From positions 248,001 through 312,000 of the forward strand of contig NZ_JABUOU010000001.1 of the NCBI RefSeq assembly GCF_013344475.1: a stretch of DNA of 64,000 nt. The letters run 5' to 3'. The DNA comes from Martelella limonii. GTDB lineage: Bacteria > Pseudomonadota > Alphaproteobacteria > Rhizobiales > Rhizobiaceae. The notes under the pieces are model-generated. The model was not told the origin of the DNA. It made no database searches and saw only the letters and a program-made list of their open reading frames with translations. Of this stretch, positions 59,222 to 64,000 are shown one piece after another (position 1 is the stretch's first letter; every line of letters starts with the position of its first letter). Both the position numbers and the translations under genes were made by a program.

Positions 59222-59980
59222 ATGTCCACGGATCAAAAGCCGCTTTTTTACAAGACGCCGCAAGTGTTGCGGTTCGAGGATCATAAGAACCTCGCGCTTG
59301 AAAGGAAGCCAGATTTTTCTTTCGCAGCTGGCGCCAACGCGATCCCGCTCGCGCCCAGCGAATTCCTGCCGGCCGTCCGGCATTATCCGATCGTGTTCGT
59401 GAAGGGCGGCGGCAAGGTTTCGGCGGTTGCCGTCACGGGGCTGAAGCAAAACCAGAACCTGTTTGTGGATGATGCCGGCGAATGGCGCGCCAATACCTAC
59501 ATTCCGGCCTATGTGCGCCGCTATCCCTTCATTCTCATCCAGTCGGAAGACAAGTCACAGACCGTGCTGGGTTTCGACGAGGACAGCGACCGCATCCAGC
59601 CGGCGGAGAAGCTGAAGGAAGGGCAGCCGCTGTTTGCCGAGGATGGCACGGCAGGCGAGGGCACACGGCCGATGATGGAGTTCTGCAACGCATTCCACCA
59701 GCAGAGCCTTCAGGGAGAAGATTTCATCAAGGCGCTTCGGGAACACAATCTCCTCGAGGACAAGCAGGTCGACATGGTCTTCCCCGACAAGAGCCGCCAC
59801 CGGCTTGACGGGCTGTTGACGGTCAATGCCGAGCGGTTCCGCGATCTTCCGGCAAAAACGGTCGAGGAATGGCACAAGAAGGCGTTCACGGATGCCGTCG
59901 TGCTCCATCTCGCATCCGCCCAGAACTGGCAAATCCTGCTCGACCTGCAGGAAAAGCTCAGAAGTCCGAAGGCAGCCTGA
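59222..59980 (+). CDS. SapC family protein
   Basis: A 252-residue protein of the SapC family, named after a Campylobacter S-layer operon gene. The conserved segments include LPAVRHYPIVFVKGG, VDDAGEWRANTYIPAYVRRY and PFILIQSEDKSQTVLGFDE. It has no signal peptide. Its role in alphaproteobacteria is unclear. The neighbouring ialB-like gene starts 36 bases later, so they may share a transcript. Confidence 0.88.
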   Translation: MSTDQKPLFYKTPQVLRFEDHKNLALERKPDFSFAAGANAIPLAPSEFLPAVRHYPIVFVKGGGKVSAVAVTGLKQNQNLFVDDAGEWRANTYIPAYVRRYPFILIQSEDKSQTVLGFDEDSDRIQPAEKLKEGQPLFAEDGTAGEGTRPMMEFCNAFHQQSLQGEDFIKALREHNLLEDKQVDMVFPDKSRHRLDGLLTVNAERFRDLPAKTVEEWHKKAFTDAVVLHLASAQNWQILLDLQEKLRSPKAA

Positions 59981-60016
59981 CGGGTTGAAACCGCTTTTTT
60001 CGAAGGGATATTTGCA

Positions 60017-60637
60017 ATGAAACTTCTTCTCAAGACTGGCGCAGCACAACTTTGGATTGCGTCTTTCGTATGGTCTGGTGCGGCTCTTGCTGCTGATGAC
60101 GACGTGATGCCGAGTTCGACCACCGTTGCCTACGGGGACTGGACCCAGAACTGCATGCTCGTTCAGGTGCAGAAGGAGGGCGAGGCCCAGCCAGGCGCGC
60201 CGCAGCGGGTCTGCGAAGTCCGCCAGGTGCTGAACGCACAGCAGGAAGGCGGCGAGATGCAGCGGCTGCTGACAGTGGCCGTCGGCAAGCTGCCGGAGAG
60301 TGACACGGACAGGCTGGTGATCCAGACGCCCATCAACGTCGCGCTGCGCTCCGGCGTCACCATGCGGCTTGGCGCAACGGCGGACGCTCAGCCGGCCAAG
60401 GGCGGGGCCGTCAGCGCCGCGCCTGCTGAAGGCAGTGAGCAGATCCTGCTGACATACATGACCTGCAACCAGTTCTGCATTGCCGAGAAGGAACTAACGC
60501 CGGCCCAGATGGATCTGCTGAAGGGGTCGGAAGCAGCGAGCGTCGCCTTCGACATGACCAATGGCCAGGAACTGAGCGTGCCGCTGTCGTTGAAAGGCTT
60601 CAAGTCTGCGATCTCGGCAGCAGCGCCGGTCAACTGA
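60017..60637 (+). CDS. Invasion-associated locus B (IalB) family protein
   Basis: A 206-residue protein with a signal peptide (about 1-25, ending ALAADDD) and the IalB pattern: VAYGDWTQNCM, then RVCEVRQVLNAQQEGGEM, VALRSGVTMRLG and TYMTCNQFCIAEKELT with paired cysteines. Family members are periplasmic, linked with host interaction in Bartonella and with stress in rhizobia. Confidence 0.9.
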   Translation: MKLLLKTGAAQLWIASFVWSGAALAADDDVMPSSTTVAYGDWTQNCMLVQVQKEGEAQPGAPQRVCEVRQVLNAQQEGGEMQRLLTVAVGKLPESDTDRLVIQTPINVALRSGVTMRLGATADAQPAKGGAVSAAPAEGSEQILLTYMTCNQFCIAEKELTPAQMDLLKGSEAASVAFDMTNGQELSVPLSLKGFKSAISAAAPVN

Positions 60638-60652
60638 GCGGGTTCGCAAAGT

Positions 60653-60688
60653 AAAAACCCAACCGCTTCCGGATCGGAAGCGGTTGGG
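60653..60688 (-). terminator. Strong terminator serving the minus-strand Fe-S gene
   Basis: CCCAACCGCTTCCG and CGGAAGCGGTTGGG form a 14-bp stem with a 3-base loop, followed on the minus strand by UUUUU (60653-60657). It may also stop ialB transcription from the other side. Confidence 0.85.
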
Positions 60689-60811
60689 CGGTGATCGTGC
60701 CGATCGCAAAGCTCGGCGCGCTGCGCGGGCGATCGTCTTGCTGCTTGCGAGGGATGCTCCCGGCTGCCGTCTCTTTCAGACGGGCGCGGGTTCTCCTCGA
60801 ACGTGAGAACC

Positions 60812-61144
60812 TCAGATCGAAAAACTGGTCCCGCAGCCGCAGCTTGCCACGGCATTCGGGTTCTGGATCTGGAACGACTGGCCGAGAAGGTTGTCGACGA
60901 AGTCGATCTCGGAGCCGGCCATGTAGACCAGCGAGATTTCATCGATCAGCACCTGTGCGTCTCCACGGGTGACGACGATATCGTCGGCCTCTGGGCCTTC
61001 CGCGAGATCGAACTTGTAGGAGAAGCCGGAGCATCCGCCACCTTCCACCGTCACCCTGAGGGCCTGCTTGCCCTCTTCCTTGGCGATGATTGCGGCGATC
61101 CGTTTGGCGGCCGCTTCCGAAAGCGTCACAGTCTTGGTATCCAT
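60812..61144 (-). CDS. A-type iron-sulfur carrier (IscA/ErpA family)
   Basis: A 110-residue protein. Three conserved cysteines are present: GGGCSGFSY near residue 40 and SCGCG at the C-terminus. AGGAGACGG lies before the double ATG; translation starts at 61144 or 61147. It accepts Fe-S clusters and passes them to apoproteins. It is divergent from the dGTPase gene. Confidence 0.93.
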   Translation of the reverse strand: MDTKTVTLSEAAAKRIAAIIAKEEGKQALRVTVEGGGCSGFSYKFDLAEGPEADDIVVTRGDAQVLIDEISLVYMAGSEIDFVDNLLGQSFQIQNPNAVASCGCGTSFSI

Positions 61145-61309
61145 CATCCGTCTCCTGAACCCGCTCAGCGGGTCAAAACAGCTGTTTTGCGGCGCGAAGC
61201 CTGGCGCGCCTTTCATTGATCATGGAACTTAGTTAAGAACGGCGATGACAGCCGTCAACGGTCTATCTGAAACCGGGTGACTGTATCCATGCCCGCGACA
61301 GGAACAAGC

Positions 61310-62527
61310 ATGACAATCGACAAATCGGCATTGGGGTTCGGCGATGTGGCGCACGCACCTTACGCCTGCATCCCATGGGAAAGCCGCGGACGCCTCTACA
61401 AGGAACCCGACAGCCTGACGCGCTCTCCCTTCCAGCGCGACCGCGACCGCATCATTCACACGACGGCGTTTCGCCGGCTCAAACACAAGACCCAGGTCTT
61501 TATCGCCAATGATGGCGATCATTATCGCACGCGCCTGACCCACACCATCGAGGTGGCCCAGGTCGCCCGTTCGCTCGCCCGCGCGCTGAGGCTGGACGAG
61601 GACCTCGCCGAAGGCGTGGCGCTGGTGCATGATTTCGGGCATACCCCCTTCGGCCATACCGGCGAGGATGCGCTCCACGAGAAGATGGAGCCTTATGGCG
61701 GCTTTGATCACAACGCCCAGTCGCTCAGGATCGTCACCAGGCTCGAGCGGCGCTATGCTGAATTCGACGGCATCAACCTGACCTGGGAAGCGCTCGAGGG
61801 TCTCGTCAAGCACAATGGCCCGCTCCAGGCGGCAGACGGCGAGGGGCTTGGCGGACCGGTGCCGCAGCCGATCCTCGATTATAGCGCCCGCCATGATCTC
61901 TGGCTTTCCACCCATGCCAGCATGGAGGCCCAGGTTGCCGCAATCGCCGATGACATCGCCTACAATACCCACGACATCGACGACGGCTTGCGCTCCGGCT
62001 ACCTGAACTACGAGATGCTCGAAGAGGTGCCGTTTCTGGCCGGCCTGATGCGCGAGGTCAATGATCGCTATCCGGGGCTTGAGGAGGCGCGCTTCACCAA
62101 CGAGATCATGCGCCGCCAGATCACGGCCATGGTGGAAGACGTGATCGTGGTTGCCCAGGGCAACCTGCGCACGCTCCAGCCGCAATCGGCAGACGAGGTG
62201 CGCCACGCCGGCAGGACGCTCGCGACCTTCTCGCCGGAGATGGCCGAGATCGACCGCCAGATCAAGAAACTGCTGTTCAAGCACATCTATCGCCACCCGG
62301 ACATCATGAGGATCCGCAAGGGCGCGGCGGAGATCGTGACGGATCTGTTCGACGCCTATCTCGCCGATCCGAAGCTGATGGGCATCCATTCATGGAGCGA
62401 GGGGATCGAGCGGCTTGAAGAGGCTCAGCTTGCCCGCCACGTCGCGGATTATCTGGCAGGGATGACCGACACCTACGCCTACAACACGCACCGTCAGTTG
62501 TTTGACCATACCCCTGAATTGCGGTAG
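61310..62527 (+). CDS. dGTPase-like triphosphohydrolase (HD domain)
   Basis: A 405-residue protein. HD-domain metal ligands are seen as [27 protein letters not shown] and [15 protein letters not shown], in the usual order. [17 protein letters not shown] is the family's N-terminal signature. It hydrolyses dNTPs to nucleoside and triphosphate. The start at 61310 has AGGAA upstream; an in-frame ATG at 61277 lacks one. It lies upstream of argS, as in many alphaproteobacteria. Confidence 0.94.
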   Translation: MTIDKSALGFGDVAHAPYACIPWESRGRLYKEPDSLTRSPFQRDRDRIIHTTAFRRLKHKTQVFIANDGDHYRTRLTHTIEVAQVARSLARALRLDEDLAEGVALVHDFGHTPFGHTGEDALHEKMEPYGGFDHNAQSLRIVTRLERRYAEFDGINLTWEALEGLVKHNGPLQAADGEGLGGPVPQPILDYSARHDLWLSTHASMEAQVAAIADDIAYNTHDIDDGLRSGYLNYEMLEEVPFLAGLMREVNDRYPGLEEARFTNEIMRRQITAMVEDVIVVAQGNLRTLQPQSADEVRHAGRTLATFSPEMAEIDRQIKKLLFKHIYRHPDIMRIRKGAAEIVTDLFDAYLADPKLMGIHSWSEGIERLEEAQLARHVADYLAGMTDTYAYNTHRQLFDHTPELR

Positions 62528-62578
62528 GAGCCCGGCAAACCGCGCCCTTTCAGCCCGCTGCGGCGAATGGAATTTGAC

Positions 62579-64000
62579 ATGAATCTTTTTACCGAATTCG
62601 AACAGAGACTGAACGACCGGCTGCTGACGATTGCCGAAATTGCCGACAAGGGCGATGCGCTGGACTTTACCCGCATCGTCGTGGAGCCGCCGCGCGATCC
62701 AAGCCATGGCGATATCGCCATCAATGCGGCGCTGGTGCTTTCCAAGCCGCTTTCGATGAAGCCGCGTGATCTGGCCGAGAAGATCGTTCAGGCCTTTGCG
62801 GGCGACGAGGATATCGACGAGCTTTCGATCGCCGGTCCGGGTTTCATCAATATCCGCTTTTCTGCGCGTTACTGGCAGAACGTGCTCCTTGCGCTGGTGC
62901 GCGAGGGCGAGGATTTCGGTCGTGGCGATGTCGGCAAGGGCCGCAAGATCAATGTCGAGTTCGTGTCCGCCAACCCGACCGGGCCGATGCATGTCGGCCA
63001 TTGCCGCGGCGCCGTGGTCGGCGATGCGCTTGCCAATATTCTCGGCTATGCCGGCTTTGACGTCACCAAGGAATATTACATCAACGATGCCGGCGCGCAG
63101 ATCGATGTGCTGGCACGGTCCACCTTCCTGCGTTACCGCGAGGCACTGGGCGAGGATATCGGCGCGATCCCGGAAGGGCTCTATCCCGGAGACTATCTCG
63201 TTCCGGTCGGCGAAGCGCTGAAGGCCGAATTCGGCCCGTCGCTGCTGAATGTTGCGGAAGAGCAGTGGATGCCGATCGTCAAGGAACGCGCGATCGCCGC
63301 GATGATGGAGATGATCCGTGAGGACCTCGCAGCCCTCAACGTGCGCCACGATGTGTTCTTCTCCGAACGTCAGCTGCATGCCGACGATGCGAGCGCGATC
63401 CGTTCGGCGATCAACGACCTGACCTTCAAGGGCCATGTCTACAAGGGCACGCTGCCGCCGCCCAAGGGGCAGCTTCCGGAAGACTGGGAAGACCGCGAGC
63501 AGACGTTGTTCCGCTCGACGGATGTCGGCGACGATATCGATCGGCCGCTGATCAAGTCGGACGGCAACTATACCTATTTCGCGGCCGACGTTGCCTATTT
63601 CCGCGACAAGTACGAGCGCGGCTTTGACGAGATGGTCTACGTCCTCGGCGCCGACCATGGCGGCTATGTGAAGCGGCTCGAGGCAGTGGCAAAGGCTGTG
63701 TCCGGCGGCAAGTCCACGCTCACCGTGCTGTTGTGCCAGCTGGTCAAGCTGCTGCGCGATGGCCAGGAAGTGAAGATGTCGAAGCGCTCCGGCAACTTCG
63801 TCACGCTCCGCGAAGTGGTGGACGAGGTCGGCAGCGATTCCGTCCGCTTCATGATGCTCTACCGCAAGAGCAGCGAGCAGCTTGATTTCGACTTCGCCAA
63901 GGTGACCGAACAGTCCAAGGACAATCCGGTTTTCTACGTGCAGTATGCCCATGCGCGCTGCATGTCGGTGCTGCGTCAGGCCGAAGAGGCATTTCCGGGG
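62579..64000 (+). CDS. argS: Arginyl-tRNA synthetase, 5' part (runs off the window)
   Basis: The first 474 codons of argS are present with no stop. The start [16 protein letters not shown] is the family's N-terminal domain. The HIGH motif is seen as [16 protein letters not shown] near residue 140, and the KMSKS motif as [12 protein letters not shown] near residue 400. It charges tRNA-Arg. The last quarter, with the anticodon-binding domain, lies outside the window. Confidence 0.96.
   Translation, partial: MNLFTEFEQRLNDRLLTIAEIADKGDALDFTRIVVEPPRDPSHGDIAINAALVLSKPLSMKPRDLAEKIVQAFAGDEDIDELSIAGPGFINIRFSARYWQNVLLALVREGEDFGRGDVGKGRKINVEFVSANPTGPMHVGHCRGAVVGDALANILGYAGFDVTKEYYINDAGAQIDVLARSTFLRYREALGEDIGAIPEGLYPGDYLVPVGEALKAEFGPSLLNVAEEQWMPIVKERAIAAMMEMIREDLAALNVRHDVFFSERQLHADDASAIRSAINDLTFKGHVYKGTLPPPKGQLPEDWEDREQTLFRSTDVGDDIDRPLIKSDGNYTYFAADVAYFRDKYERGFDEMVYVLGADHGGYVKRLEAVAKAVSGGKSTLTVLLCQLVKLLRDGQEVKMSKRSGNFVTLREVVDEVGSDSVRFMMLYRKSSEQLDFDFAKVTEQSKDNPVFYVQYAHARCMSVLRQAEEAFPG

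Overview
The window looks like chromosomal DNA of an alphaproteobacterium close to the Rhizobiaceae. The host genes on the right support this: an ExoR-type Sel1 protein, an Omp2b/RopA-type porin, IalB and SapC family proteins, GC-rich codon use, and dnaE. Most of the window (about 0.8-44.9 kb) is one transposable (Mu-like) prophage, followed by a remnant of a second, related one (44.87-47.31 kb).

Left flank (1-785): a small host gene with its own promoter, and tRNA-Leu(UAG). Ten bases after the tRNA lies an array of 18- and 32-bp direct repeats (795-876). These look like transposase-binding sites at the phage right end, and nearly all phage genes then run leftwards on the minus strand. In phage order (right to left on the page) these are: a LexA-type repressor (+) opposite a Ner-like regulator; early genes (ParB-like protein, MuA-type DDE transposase, MuB-type ATPase, DUF3164, GemA); a Mor-like activator; a lysis cassette (amidase, holin, nested Rz/Rz1); a Mu-type head module (gp25-gp30 homologues, virion morphogenesis protein, protease with nested scaffold, decoration and capsid proteins); a siphovirus-type tail module (tube, frameshifted tail assembly chaperone, 1575-residue tape measure, tip proteins, fibre); and at the right end a Dam-type methylase and several tiny genes. 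A Mu-like head and transposition module joined to a lambda-like flexible tail recalls B3, D3112 and RcapMu.

Between the repressor and the remnant (37.9-44.9 kb) lies a cargo or defence block of different base composition. It holds an AT-rich P-loop NTPase with a cold-shock-like C-terminus, a KAP-type P-loop NTPase flanked by two broken vsr pieces, and a type II restriction-modification pair (NotI-family endonuclease and C5-cytosine methyltransferase). It ends in about 800 bp with no gene. At 44872 a second copy of the phage right-end repeat is followed by a DUF2971 gene, a membrane-anchored protein and a 5'-truncated copy of the phage dam gene. This is the same layout as the right end at 0.8-3.3 kb, with different cargo between the landmarks. 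I could not identify the left terminus of either element with confidence.

Right flank (47.6-64 kb, host): a 28-residue membrane peptide, dnaE, porin, tRNA-Leu(UAA), exoR, xthA, two NCS2 nucleobase permeases, a candidate intergenic small RNA with promoter and terminator, sapC-like and ialB-like genes, an A-type Fe-S carrier, a dGTPase and the 5' part of argS.
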